Positions 14,468 through 23,908 of a stretch of 37,518 nucleotides of DNA are shown in pieces (the first letter of the stretch is position 1; each line of letters begins with the position of its first letter). Position numbers and translations under genes: made by a program. Origin of the DNA: a virus. The DNA is taken from IMG/VR virus record IMGVR_UViG_3300029914_000067, positions 1 to 37,518 of that record; one strand, written 5' to 3'. The notes under the pieces were generated by a model that saw only the letters and a program-made list of their open reading frames with translations, was not told where the DNA came from and made no database searches.

Positions 14468-17400
14468 ATGAAAGCCTTAAAATTTGCAGCAACATTTGGC
14501 GCGCTTTTAGTTATTGCTTCGTTTTCTCCTGCGGTCGCCCAAATTGGCGGCGGGGTCGTAATGGTGCCGCCTATCGTTCCAGGTGATTGCGCAGAATGGC
14601 AGGGGGTAAATGTCCTCCAAGATTCCGGCGGTACTTGCGGCGGCGGCGGGGGCGGGGGCAGCCCTGGTGGGCCAAATACTACAGTTCAGTACAACCATGC
14701 CGGTGCGTTTGGTGGCATAACCGGACTTACTTCTGATGGAACCGCTGCAACGGCGGCCAGCGGCGATCTCAAACTCTCCGGCTCGACCAGCGGAACGGTC
14801 ATTCTCAACGCCCCGGCCACAGGTGCCGGCACACTCACCCTGCCGCAGGGCACCGATACGGTTGTTGGCCGCAATTCAACCGATACCCTGGCGAATAAGA
14901 CGCTGACGGCTCCGGTTATGACGGCACCCGTTCTGGGCACGATTGCATCAGGCGTCGGAACCAATCTGACCGGCATTCCCAATTCCGCCCTTGTCAACTC
15001 CTCGACCACTATCGGCGGCCAATCCACGGCTCTGGGAGCCTCGACAACCAATCAGGGCAACGGCCCCAAGATCCAGCTTTCGACTGGCACGACGACCACC
15101 AACGATTGCGTGCAGTACGATGTCAACGGGAACACGACGGATGCAGGCTCGCCTTGTGGCTCAGGCGGCGGTTCTGTCAGCATTACGGGCGGCAACGGCA
15201 TTTTGGTCAGTCCCAGCCCGATCACGGGCACGGGCGTTGTTTCGAACACCATCACCACGAACGCGCAAATAGGAACAACCTATGCCACGCAGACGACGGA
15301 TGGCGGCAAGATCGTTTCGCTGAACAACGCTTCTACGGTTGCGGTTTCCCTCAGTTCAGCAACCACGACCGGCTTTGGTCTCGGCTTTGGTCTCGACTAC
15401 TACAACATCGGTGCGGGCACGGTTACGGTCACGCCGACTGGAACGATTAACGGCAATGCGACACTTACGGTTCTGACCAATCAGGATTGCTCGGTCTATT
15501 CAGACGGATCGAACTATCATGCGTCGTGCAGTTATGTTGGAGGCGGTGGCGGAACGCCCGGCGGCTCAACGACACAACTTCAATACAACAACGCCGGTTC
15601 ATTCGGCGGTATCATCGGCATTACCACAAACGGAACGGCGCTGACCGCAGCGTCGGGCGACTTGCAGCTGTCTGGTTCCGGCTCGGGCACGTCGATAATC
15701 AACGCGCCTGCAACAGGCGGCGGAACGCTTACGCTGCCTTCCGGCACCGATACGCTTGCGGGACTCGCCGCGACACAGACACTGACCAATAAGACCCTGA
15801 CCAGCCCGACGCTCACCGGGCCTGCGCTTGGAACGCCTGTGTCTGGTGTTGCCACCAATCTCACCGGGCTTCCGCTGACCACCGGCGTCACAGGTTCCCT
15901 GCCGAATGCGAACGGTGGCGCTGGATCGTCCACTGGCATCTTGCAGGCGGTCAGCGGGACGGTCGGCACGGTCACGCTCGGGTCAGGCCTGAATTACACC
16001 AGCACAACGCTTTCGCAGACAGTCACAGCCAACAGCGTTGCGACCCAGGCATATACCTTGGCCTCGACGGACTGCGGAAAAACTGTTCTCATGGAATACG
16101 CGCTGGGCTCGACCGCGCTTTCCTTCTCCAATCTCGGCACGCTCGGTGTCGGCTGCAAGATCACACTCGTTGCTGCGACACAGGACATGATCGTCACGCC
16201 TGTCGCTTCCACGACAATCGCTTGGCAAGGCGTGCTGATCAGCAATCCAACGACCTTTACGATCAAAGCCGGGACGAGCGCGTCGTTCTCCGCACCTGAT
16301 AGCACGGGCTTCCAGTCAATCGGCGGGACGCTGCTGGTCCAAGGCTCGACGACTGTCGTCGGTGGTACATCAGGCTCTGCTCTGTCTGAAGTCAGCGGCG
16401 TGCTGACCGATGTCACGAAAGTCAATAGCTCTGTCCTCTCGCGCACCAGCGGGGGAACGCTGCAAGAAAGCACGACATTACCCAGCGGCGTGACAATTCC
16501 TGCCGCGATCCTTTCGTCCAGCCCCTCGCTTGCAAGTCCGGCGTTTACCGGAACGGCGTCTGGCGCAGGAACAATTCCCACCACGATGCTTGCGAGTCTC
16601 GGGACTGGTGTGGCAAGCGCATTGAACGCAAATACCAGCGGCTCTGGAGGCATATGCCTTTCGTCTGGATCGGCGTGTTCCAGTTCCGGTGGCGGCATGT
16701 TCGGTTATTCCGACAACGGCGTGACCGTTACTGCCGGAACCTATTATGTACCAATTTACGGCGGCGGCGCTCCGTCCAGCACTGAGGCATCCGTTAGTGT
16801 CCCCTCGCCTTCAGCGACTACGGGCGTAAATCTTTCCGTGTCGATCAGTGCCACTCTTGGCGGCGCGTCTACCGGCTTCACTGTTACCTTACGCAAGAAC
16901 GGCGCGGATACAGCCCTTACTTGCACATTCAATCCGTCGTCTGTTACCGCTTGCACCGACTTCAATGCCGGCCACGCCGTAAGCATCATCCAGACTGACG
17001 TAATTGACTTCAAGATCGTTACTGCTGGCACGATCGTTGGAACGCCTACTGTTACTATTACCGCCAATAACGGCACGTCAAACGTCGGCGTCACGCAAGT
17101 TATCGTGACGGTTCCCTCGCGCGAAACCGCGACAGGCTGCAATATCACTGTTTCCGGCACCTGCGCGATTACCGACAATACTCAGACCGCTAACACGATT
17201 TTTGCCGGACCTTCATCTGGTTCCGCTGCGACTCCGACGTTCCGCGCATTAGTGGCCGCCGATCTGCCGCAGGTCCCGCAGATAAATGCGTATGTGGCGG
17301 GTAGCTGGTATTCAATTCCACCTTATGGCACAGGTGGTGCAGGGACGGCTCAGACCCTTGCGGCCAGCACCGCATACGGTGAACTGATCTATATTGATAA

Positions 17401-17845
17401 AGGGTTCACGATTTCTAATCTTGGTGCTTCAATCGGCACCGTTGGAACGACCGGAAATCAGTACACAGTCTACGCAACGAACACTTCAACCTATCAGCCA
17501 AGCGGCGCACCGCTTTGCAGTACGGCTCAAGTGGTCAATACCAGCACCGGAGCGAATACCGGGGCGTGTGCCGCTGCGCTAACGCGTGGATGGTATTGGT
17601 TTGTTGAGAGTGCTGGCGACACGACCGTGAAGACCCTCCCGCCAAACACAGCGCTTTGTGCATTAGGTGCGTCATCGGCAGCAGGTGTGTCTGTAGGGGG
17701 TACTGCGGGGTGTATCTATAGCTTCTCTCAAACTTACAATTCAGCCGGAAATTCTTGGCCTACGTCCCCAACAATGACTTCTGCACAAGCCTCCGGCCTG
17801 TTCAAGGGCTTCCTTCCCATCGTCCAAATCAACACGATCCCATAG
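14468..17845 (+). CDS. Large tail-fibre-like protein with N-terminal signal peptide
   Basis: 1125 residues. Residues 1-24 form a textbook Sec signal: basic MKALK, a hydrophobic core, then 'SPAVA' before Q25. A poly-Gly stretch (~58-66) follows. The body has repeats common in phage fibres ('[11 protein letters not shown]', '[10 protein letters not shown]', '[10 protein letters not shown]', and later '[19 protein letters not shown]'). A ~115-residue block is duplicated (residues ~58-178 and ~358-474). Further on is '[20 protein letters not shown]', another fibre hallmark, then a beta-rich C-terminus with several Cys. Fibre proteins are normally assembled in the cytoplasm, so an export signal is unusual. 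Either it is secreted or the hydrophobic N-terminus anchors it. It heads a run of five genes with export-type signals. Confidence 0.8.
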   Translation: MKALKFAATFGALLVIASFSPAVAQIGGGVVMVPPIVPGDCAEWQGVNVLQDSGGTCGGGGGGGSPGGPNTTVQYNHAGAFGGITGLTSDGTAATAASGDLKLSGSTSGTVILNAPATGAGTLTLPQGTDTVVGRNSTDTLANKTLTAPVMTAPVLGTIASGVGTNLTGIPNSALVNSSTTIGGQSTALGASTTNQGNGPKIQLSTGTTTTNDCVQYDVNGNTTDAGSPCGSGGGSVSITGGNGILVSPSPITGTGVVSNTITTNAQIGTTYATQTTDGGKIVSLNNASTVAVSLSSATTTGFGLGFGLDYYNIGAGTVTVTPTGTINGNATLTVLTNQDCSVYSDGSNYHASCSYVGGGGGTPGGSTTQLQYNNAGSFGGIIGITTNGTALTAASGDLQLSGSGSGTSIINAPATGGGTLTLPSGTDTLAGLAATQTLTNKTLTSPTLTGPALGTPVSGVATNLTGLPLTTGVTGSLPNANGGAGSSTGILQAVSGTVGTVTLGSGLNYTSTTLSQTVTANSVATQAYTLASTDCGKTVLMEYALGSTALSFSNLGTLGVGCKITLVAATQDMIVTPVASTTIAWQGVLISNPTTFTIKAGTSASFSAPDSTGFQSIGGTLLVQGSTTVVGGTSGSALSEVSGVLTDVTKVNSSVLSRTSGGTLQESTTLPSGVTIPAAILSSSPSLASPAFTGTASGAGTIPTTMLASLGTGVASALNANTSGSGGICLSSGSACSSSGGGMFGYSDNGVTVTAGTYYVPIYGGGAPSSTEASVSVPSPSATTGVNLSVSISATLGGASTGFTVTLRKNGADTALTCTFNPSSVTACTDFNAGHAVSIIQTDVIDFKIVTAGTIVGTPTVTITANNGTSNVGVTQVIVTVPSRETATGCNITVSGTCAITDNTQTANTIFAGPSSGSAATPTFRALVAADLPQVPQINAYVAGSWYSIPPYGTGGAGTAQTLAASTAYGELIYIDKGFTISNLGASIGTVGTTGNQYTVYATNTSTYQPSGAPLCSTAQVVNTSTGANTGACAAALTRGWYWFVESAGDTTVKTLPPNTALCALGASSAAGVSVGGTAGCIYSFSQTYNSAGNSWPTSPTMTSAQASGLFKGFLPIVQINTIP
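14641..15000 (+). repeat. Fibre internal duplication, copy 1
   Basis: Encodes the block running from the Gly tract through '[20 protein letters not shown]', '[12 protein letters not shown]' and 'GTNLTGIP'. It aligns in order with the block at 15541-15890. The Gly tract is encoded by G-rich DNA with two GGGGG runs at 14645-14655. Confidence 0.75.
15541..15890 (+). repeat. Fibre internal duplication, copy 2
   Basis: Second copy of the fibre block: '[20 protein letters not shown]', '[12 protein letters not shown]', '[19 protein letters not shown]' and 'VATNLTGLP'. Similarity to copy 1 is evident in protein and partly in DNA. Confidence 0.75.
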
Positions 17846-17854
17846 GAGCGAGCT

Positions 17855-18082
17855 ATGCGATTGTTTTTCTATAGTCTGATGTTTCTCGTCTTGCCATTTA
17901 CGGCCCAGGCACAAATACAAGTTCAGGCTTCGCGCCTCGTAATTTGGTGCCAAAATGCGGATGGTTCACTGCAATGGAGCGAGTACGGCGGGATTTGTCA
18001 TAATCCTCCACCTGCCGGGACACAGACCCGTACCATCGACCCGCCAGTTATTTCGCCGTACATCAAGGTTGCCAAACCATGA
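17855..18082 (+). CDS. Small exported Cys-containing protein
   Basis: 75 residues. Residues 1-19 (MRLFFYSLMFLVLPFTAQA) form a Sec signal with an AQA-type cleavage site. The mature part is only ~56 residues, with two Cys ('VIWCQNADGSLQWSEYGGIC') that could form a disulfide in the periplasm, and a Pro-rich C-terminus. The start has GGAGCGAG upstream, 9 bases after the fibre stop; its stop overlaps the next ATG. No family recognised. Size and position suggest an exported accessory of the neighbouring fibre or peptidase. Confidence 0.65.
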   Translation: MRLFFYSLMFLVLPFTAQAQIQVQASRLVIWCQNADGSLQWSEYGGICHNPPPAGTQTRTIDPPVISPYIKVAKP

Positions 18083-18921
18083 TGCGGAAAATACTCGCGT
18101 TCATTGCTTTATTCGCGTTGTGCCACAGCGCCGCGTTTGGGCAAGCCGGCACAACTAATTGGGCCGGTATGGAAGTGAATTGGGATGGCACAAATCCCGT
18201 AACACAGATCCAGGGTTGCCAGCGCGTACCTCAAATCCAAATTGGTTCGAGCAACTCAAAAAACAATATCGGCGCTGCATGGGAGGGCGTCGGCGGGTTC
18301 AACGGAACTTCTGGAATTGGCCAGGCTGGCGTCATCTATCAGATCACCACGTCGGGCGCGATCACATATGAAACGTTCTATGCATTCGGAACCGGCGGCG
18401 TTCAACCGATAGTCGAGACAGTAAACGCGAACGAAATTAACTGCGTTCTTTTTACATGCACCGCCAACTGCGTGGCGAACGCAACGAACGCCTCGATTTC
18501 CCTCACGATGAACGAGTGCCAGAATACGGTGTCTTCAGCTAACTGCCTTGCTGGCACGGGAGCCTTGTGGACCTACACCAACTCCTTCACGGGGAAACAT
18601 ACAGACCTTGAAAGCGCGGAATGGATTTCCGAAACGACTACGGAAACACTTCCAACAACTCTTTGGAATACGCCTAACTTCGGCTATGTGCCGTTCGAGA
18701 ATAATACCTACACAGAAAACGGTGTCACCACGACCCCAAGTTTCGTCGCCACAACGAACGGCCTGCAAATGGGTACTTCGACCGGCTGGGCTTTCCCGTC
18801 TTCTGGCTACGGGGCGGGCAAAAACTCTTTTGTGGTTTGTGGTTCTCCCGGACCAGTACCTCCTTGCCCAGGGCCATCGCAACTGAACAACTACCAGGGC
18901 CGCGACATGGGTGGGTTCTAG
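18079..18921 (+). CDS. G1-family (eqolisin-like) glutamic peptidase with signal peptide
   Basis: 280 residues. Residues 1-21 form a Sec signal (MMRKILAFIALFALCHSAAF, then GQ). The mature part matches the eqolisin layout. 'TNWAGMEV' near the start resembles the family N-terminal strand. 'AAWEGVGGFNG' matches the W.G..G loop. 'GIGQAGVIY' carries Gln82 at the place of the catalytic Gln. 'AITYETFYAF' matches the Y.(W/F)YE(W/F) region. 'LESAEWISE' carries Glu181 at the catalytic Glu in the hallmark EWI.E motif. 'FGYVPFENNTYTENG' matches the conserved FG.V.F strand. These peptidases (fungal aspergilloglutamic peptidase and bacterial homologues) use a Gln-Glu dyad, usually at acid pH, outside the cytoplasm. 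Six Cys could form disulfides. I know of no well-described phage example. Activity is inferred. Confidence 0.75.
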   Translation: MMRKILAFIALFALCHSAAFGQAGTTNWAGMEVNWDGTNPVTQIQGCQRVPQIQIGSSNSKNNIGAAWEGVGGFNGTSGIGQAGVIYQITTSGAITYETFYAFGTGGVQPIVETVNANEINCVLFTCTANCVANATNASISLTMNECQNTVSSANCLAGTGALWTYTNSFTGKHTDLESAEWISETTTETLPTTLWNTPNFGYVPFENNTYTENGVTTTPSFVATTNGLQMGTSTGWAFPSSGYGAGKNSFVVCGSPGPVPPCPGPSQLNNYQGRDMGGF

Positions 18922-21822
18922 ATGCGATATCTCCAACGTCGGTCAGTTCTCAATATGGGCGCTTCGATGTTAGCCTTGGGTGCATTCACGCGAGATGCTG
19001 ATGCGTTTCTATTGCATCGTGGTGGAGTTGCTGCTCCGTCTAGTGGGGCCCTTAGCTTGCCGCAATCGTTAAATAATCTCGATGCCTCCAACAGCTATGT
19101 CGCGCCGAAGGTTAGCTATGGTGTGGCTTTCGCGGAAGGCGATATTCCTTTAGGCGGTTCTGCCACCGTCACGGATTCGAACGGCAACCCTGTCACTGTC
19201 CAGCAAGATCAAGTCGTCACCAATCCGGCTACCGGCCTTATTCGCTTTGCGCGTCTAAGTCATCCCTGTTCGGAAACCTTCGGGCCATCGTCTAGCAAGG
19301 GCTATACAATCGGCGCTTCGGCAACCGCGCCGAACACGGCGATCAATTCGGCATGGCTCGCGTCGGGATCAGCAGAGGCAACCCTAGCGGCCAACACGAA
19401 CTTCAACCTGCAATTCTCTGGCTTCGACGCCGGGGTGAATACCTACCAGCTTTCCGTCAATACGATCCTCAGCAGCTTCAGCCAAGGTCCGAATTACGGG
19501 ACAAGCTATCCGCAAGGCGGCTGGGTTCGCACCGCCCAAGGCCCGAACTGCATCGACTGGCAGTTCTGGGGCTACATCGTCAATTCATCGAGCGGGAAAA
19601 CACAGGGCTACGTTCGCGCCGATATTTTCCTCAAGGCATGGAGTCCGACAGGTCCGTTCGAAGCCTATGTCATGGTTCACCAGCCGAATATGTGGAACAC
19701 GGTGCCGCCGAACTCTGGCGCCGAGATGTACAACCAGAATCCGGGCCGGTTCGCCACGCTCTGCACGCTCTACAATGGTGCGACGCCGGTAGCCTACTTC
19801 GGCGGCTCGAATGAGTATCGCGCGCAGACTGTTGCAAACTCGAGCTTCAATACTGCCAATAATACGCTGACCATGACTGCAGCTTTGTGGCGAAAGAATT
19901 TTGGCGGCGCGGTTGTCTTTTCCTCTACTGGCGCAGTTCCAACAGGGTTATCGGCTACAACCCTCTATTGGCCTACTGAGGTTGGCGGGGTGGATGCCAA
20001 CAATCCCGTTCTTGCGACAAACCGAACAGCGGCTTCCCAGGCCGTAGGAAGTAGTAGTGCTTGGGTAGCGAATACGGCTTACGGCGTAGGTGTAAAGCGG
20101 CTCAATAATAACGTGCTCTATTACTGCACGACAGCTGGAACATCGGCATCTAGTGGCGGCCCGACTGGTGTTGGGGCAGGCATCGTTGACGGCACCTGTC
20201 AGTGGACGAATTTCACCGTTCCCTTCAGTGATCAGGGCAGCGGCACGATAACTATGTACTCCGTCAATTCCTGCTATCCAGCGACGGGCTGGGTTGGTGG
20301 GGATATTAACGGCGATCCGGTCTGGATTGGCTCTGGTTCGCGTCCTCGGATATCCGCTGGAGAAGACCTGACGTATCTCACGACCAAGACAAAATCTACG
20401 CCGCCGTATGGGCTAGATGCTGCAACCGTCACAGCGACGGCCACGCCTTGGGTCTATAATCCGATGTATCCGGCAACGGGATATTTTGCGATTTCCACAT
20501 CAGGAGATAATGCTGGTGATCAGCGCATCGGTCCGATCAATGAGGATGCGGTCAATACTTTCTACAATCCCGCTGACCCATACTATTACAACAGCTCGCT
20601 CCAGGCAGGCCTCGCGTGGGTCAACTACCCGACGCAGTTCTACGACGAGCGATCCGGGTATCCGACGACATTTAACAACGGCCCTGCAAAATCCGGCACA
20701 TCATACACAAGCATGGCATCGCCGCAGCCGAATTGGGATTGCTTTAATGCTTCTGCCGGTGGTTTCGGCGTCGGCAACTGGGTCCCGTGGAGTACCGCCT
20801 TCAATGACCAGAATGGCTTCGTAAATGGAAATCCGTCTGGTTCCAGCGGTAACTATTCGTCAGTTCCTGGCTCGCACATGCCTGCGATTTGGTATGGCCC
20901 GTATCTAAAAACAGGTGCCATGCCCCTCCATGATATTGGAGTATCCCAAGGCAACTATGCCGCTGCTTTTTATGTCAGCCCGAATACCGAGCATGGGAAC
21001 CAGGCAATCTCAGGCACGACGTATTATCGGATCATTAGCCCAGGTCAGTACACATCAACCCAAGAGCGCTCCTTTGGCTGGTGCCTGCGCATTCTTACTA
21101 ATGCGCGTTGGCTTATCAGAGACGCAAATCCGTGCTCGCCCTATCTGAACGATATCTGCGCCGACAATGCATTCGCACAGAATTATTATTACGCAAATAC
21201 TCAGCCATCCCAAGCGGCCACATTTGGAATGCTGTCCATTGCAGATCACACGACGCCCCCGTCAGGGCATGGGACGATCTCGCCGTTCCAAATCGCATTC
21301 TGTCACATCAGTATCGGGATGGAGGCGTGGCGAAATACTGACAGCGGCATTTGGAAAACGTGGCTTAGCAATTACCTGATCAACTTCTGGGCACTCTATT
21401 CTGGTACTGGCGTTTACGCCATGGGGACGTACACAACGTCCATCTGCTCAACCCAACAGAATTTCAGCACCTGCTATCAAACTCAAAGCGCCGTGAACAC
21501 TGCGACTTACAACGACAACGAGAACGGGGGAACATTCCCGGCCCCTAATCCTACGCAGCCCTACATCTATTCCTTTAACAACGCCGGGAACTACAACCCG
21601 ACAAATTACCCGGCTGACTGCAACGATTATCCGAATGTCATGCGTATGGCACTGACGGTTGCGTGCACGGCGCTTCCCACCAACGCAACGCTGGCTGCGC
21701 AGTTGACTGCCATGAACTCCACCTTCGAATCGCTGAGTGGTCAGTCAACGCAAGGTGGTTGCACATGGTCTGGGGCCGGAAATAACCACAAGACCTTCTG
21801 CTGTTATAAGGCTGCGGCATGA
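18922..21822 (+). CDS. Large exported protein, possible (alpha/alpha)6-toroid polysaccharide enzyme
   Basis: 966 residues. The N-terminus MRYLQRRSVLNMGASMLALG has twin Arg followed by a moderately hydrophobic stretch and 'ADA', resembling a Tat signal. Residues ~70-330 are beta-rich ('GPNCIDWQFWGYIV', 'GYVRADIFLKAWSPTGPFEA'). The region from ~650 has 'SHMPAIWYGPYLKTGAMPLH', 'RSFGWCLRILTNARWLI' and 'FQIAFCHISIGMEAW', spaced like helix pairs in toroid-type lyases/hydrolases that I associate with exo-rhamnogalacturonan-lyase-like phage proteins. The C-terminus is Cys rich ('CTWSGAGNNHKTFCCY'). It follows the peptidase directly (stop TAG then ATG). Enzyme class is a moderate-confidence inference; the Tat assignment is likewise only motif-based. 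Confidence 0.6.
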   Translation: MRYLQRRSVLNMGASMLALGAFTRDADAFLLHRGGVAAPSSGALSLPQSLNNLDASNSYVAPKVSYGVAFAEGDIPLGGSATVTDSNGNPVTVQQDQVVTNPATGLIRFARLSHPCSETFGPSSSKGYTIGASATAPNTAINSAWLASGSAEATLAANTNFNLQFSGFDAGVNTYQLSVNTILSSFSQGPNYGTSYPQGGWVRTAQGPNCIDWQFWGYIVNSSSGKTQGYVRADIFLKAWSPTGPFEAYVMVHQPNMWNTVPPNSGAEMYNQNPGRFATLCTLYNGATPVAYFGGSNEYRAQTVANSSFNTANNTLTMTAALWRKNFGGAVVFSSTGAVPTGLSATTLYWPTEVGGVDANNPVLATNRTAASQAVGSSSAWVANTAYGVGVKRLNNNVLYYCTTAGTSASSGGPTGVGAGIVDGTCQWTNFTVPFSDQGSGTITMYSVNSCYPATGWVGGDINGDPVWIGSGSRPRISAGEDLTYLTTKTKSTPPYGLDAATVTATATPWVYNPMYPATGYFAISTSGDNAGDQRIGPINEDAVNTFYNPADPYYYNSSLQAGLAWVNYPTQFYDERSGYPTTFNNGPAKSGTSYTSMASPQPNWDCFNASAGGFGVGNWVPWSTAFNDQNGFVNGNPSGSSGNYSSVPGSHMPAIWYGPYLKTGAMPLHDIGVSQGNYAAAFYVSPNTEHGNQAISGTTYYRIISPGQYTSTQERSFGWCLRILTNARWLIRDANPCSPYLNDICADNAFAQNYYYANTQPSQAATFGMLSIADHTTPPSGHGTISPFQIAFCHISIGMEAWRNTDSGIWKTWLSNYLINFWALYSGTGVYAMGTYTTSICSTQQNFSTCYQTQSAVNTATYNDNENGGTFPAPNPTQPYIYSFNNAGNYNPTNYPADCNDYPNVMRMALTVACTALPTNATLAAQLTAMNSTFESLSGQSTQGGCTWSGAGNNHKTFCCYKAAA

Positions 21823-23861
21823 ACAACCCGCTCGGCTATATTGATGGCACCATGGCTACCAGACAGATCAAGAAACTGCATGCGGCATTCTACAGCTTCA
21901 AAGATCCTAAATCTTATGGATCTGGCATTCATGTCGGTCTGTACGCCCAAGATGTGGAAAAAATGGACCCCAGATGCGCCGTCTACGATAAGCACCACGA
22001 AATGCAGAACTATGATCCGGCCTGCGTGATAGCATTGATGTTCCAGGTGCGCACTCTTTGGTATGCTATTGTCGCGCTACTATTGGTTTCGGCACCGGCA
22101 TTGGCATCGAACAATTACGCCAATATTACGACCGTGCCATCGATAGTGGCATTGCAGAATCTTGGTTCCGCCAGTCAGCAGTACGGCACTGTCAATGTCC
22201 AATCTTATATTGCTGGCGGGAACGCTGGCGGCGGCATTTTTGTCTGGAACAACACTAGCACCACGACGGTGGATGCATGTGTCGTGTTTGCAGCAAGTGG
22301 TGTCACAACTGGCCGTTGGTTCCGTCAGCTTTCCGGGGCCAGCATTGACCTTTCTCAATGCGGTGCTGTTGCTGACGATACTACGGATAACGCTGGAGCA
22401 ATTACGGCGGCATATGCGTCGGCGCTGGCCAACAAGAAAGACCTAACATGCTCTGGCATCTTTAAGGTCTCAACCGGGATCAGCCTTACGCCGTCAAACG
22501 CAGCGGGGATAAGCCTTCACGGCTCCGGCTCGTCCGTTGCCGCTGACAGTGCCAGTGCTCAGAACGGAAACTGCACGTTCGATGGGACTGGAATTACAAC
22601 CGGCACGGGATTTGTGTTCGACTTCCTGACACCATTCCCTGGCTTCGGGACCACTTCTGTTGCGGCACCTAGGTTCTATGACATCAATGTTTTTCCATCG
22701 CTAGTCGCCAACATAGGCGGCTGCATTCGTTTCAACCAGATCGCCGGTGGTTTTACGGACGATGCGTCGAGCCAGGAATCCTTGATAAAGCCTGTTGTTC
22801 AGCGCGTTTTCTGCACCAACAATAACACCTCAAACACAGTGCAAATTGGCATTCAGGTAAACAAGGCGTTCGACGGTGATATTTCTCTGAATGAAATAGA
22901 CCGCGGCAAGTATGGAGTCGATATCGAGGGCAGCGACGTTATGAGCATCGGCGGAGCCGGTGCCAACAGGTTTCTTGGCACGCTGAACTCCCCCGTCGTT
23001 GTCAATGCCCAAGGCAGTTTCGGCAACATGGACTCGGTGGTCGGTAATGAAATTCTCTATCCGCTGGATGACGGACAAACAGTCCCGGCCTATATTTACT
23101 CAAGCGCCAGAAGCATCGTGATTGAGAGGAACCATATCGAAGGCCACGTCACGAACACGACCAGCGCGATTACGCTGGCGAGCGGGTTCTCGGCGTCGGT
23201 GCAGAATAATGACATAGATGTGCAACTTGCAGGAGCAAGTCCCGCAACGAACTGGCTGCTGGTTGGGTCGAATTTCATCAACATCCGTGTTTTCAACAAT
23301 GGCAATGCCGGCATTTCTCAAAGCCCCGCGCTATTCAATTCTGGCGCGGGAAGTCTGTATTGGTACAACAGCATTGTTCGCCAGGAAATCCAGCACGGAA
23401 ACAATGTTGCGAGTGGTGATTCAGGCTTTCCCATGAACTCTCTGGGTGAGGCTGACAACGATGTGGTCCAGCAAGGAACAAGCCTGCTGATCTTCGGCTG
23501 CAACACGGATGGACTTTCAGCGAATACGCTTGGCCTTGAGGTCTATTGTCAGAACCAGGCCATGACATTTCCTGCGACAGGATCAGGGAACCCGTTACTG
23601 TTCGACAATTTCTATGCGCAGCCGGTGTTTGCCACTGGCCTAAATCTCAGTGTCAAAGCAAGCTCCATATCGGGCGGCCAAATCTGTGGTCAATTCGCGG
23701 ACGCCGCTAGTCTTGTCAGTACCCCTACCTGCCAGACACTGACGGCATCTCCCCTCTGGTACACGTTGAAATCAAACGTCACAATTGCTACCCGTGCCGG
23801 CGCAAGTATCTATGCGTCAGCATCTGATGTGAAACTATTGCAGGGAAAGATCAGCAATTGA
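21819..23861 (+). CDS. Beta-helix tailspike/depolymerase-like protein with S74-like N-terminus and internal signal-like segment
   Basis: 680 residues from ATG 21819 (ATGA overlap). Residues ~13-80 look like an S74/intramolecular chaperone fragment: 'IKKLHAAFYSFKDP', 'HVGLYAQDVEKMDP' and 'YDPACVIALMFQVRTL'. That domain normally sits at the C-terminus of tailspikes. Residues 74-97 then form a full Sec-type signal (MFQVRTLWYAIVALLLVSAP, then ALAS). Residues ~100-170 match spike N-terminal adaptors ('GGGIFVWNNTSTT', 'GRWFRQL'), and 'CGAVADDTTDNAGAI' begins a pectate-lyase-type beta-helix that continues to ~600. Translation could also begin at internal ATG 22038, although no ribosome site is seen there. 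Function: probable glycan-binding or glycan-cleaving spike. Confidence 0.7.
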   Translation: MNNPLGYIDGTMATRQIKKLHAAFYSFKDPKSYGSGIHVGLYAQDVEKMDPRCAVYDKHHEMQNYDPACVIALMFQVRTLWYAIVALLLVSAPALASNNYANITTVPSIVALQNLGSASQQYGTVNVQSYIAGGNAGGGIFVWNNTSTTTVDACVVFAASGVTTGRWFRQLSGASIDLSQCGAVADDTTDNAGAITAAYASALANKKDLTCSGIFKVSTGISLTPSNAAGISLHGSGSSVAADSASAQNGNCTFDGTGITTGTGFVFDFLTPFPGFGTTSVAAPRFYDINVFPSLVANIGGCIRFNQIAGGFTDDASSQESLIKPVVQRVFCTNNNTSNTVQIGIQVNKAFDGDISLNEIDRGKYGVDIEGSDVMSIGGAGANRFLGTLNSPVVVNAQGSFGNMDSVVGNEILYPLDDGQTVPAYIYSSARSIVIERNHIEGHVTNTTSAITLASGFSASVQNNDIDVQLAGASPATNWLLVGSNFINIRVFNNGNAGISQSPALFNSGAGSLYWYNSIVRQEIQHGNNVASGDSGFPMNSLGEADNDVVQQGTSLLIFGCNTDGLSANTLGLEVYCQNQAMTFPATGSGNPLLFDNFYAQPVFATGLNLSVKASSISGGQICGQFADAASLVSTPTCQTLTASPLWYTLKSNVTIATRAGASIYASASDVKLLQGKISN

Positions 23862-23908
23862 CAAAGAAAAAATACAGCCAAGTTAAGCTAGATCGGAAGG
23901 CGTATTAA

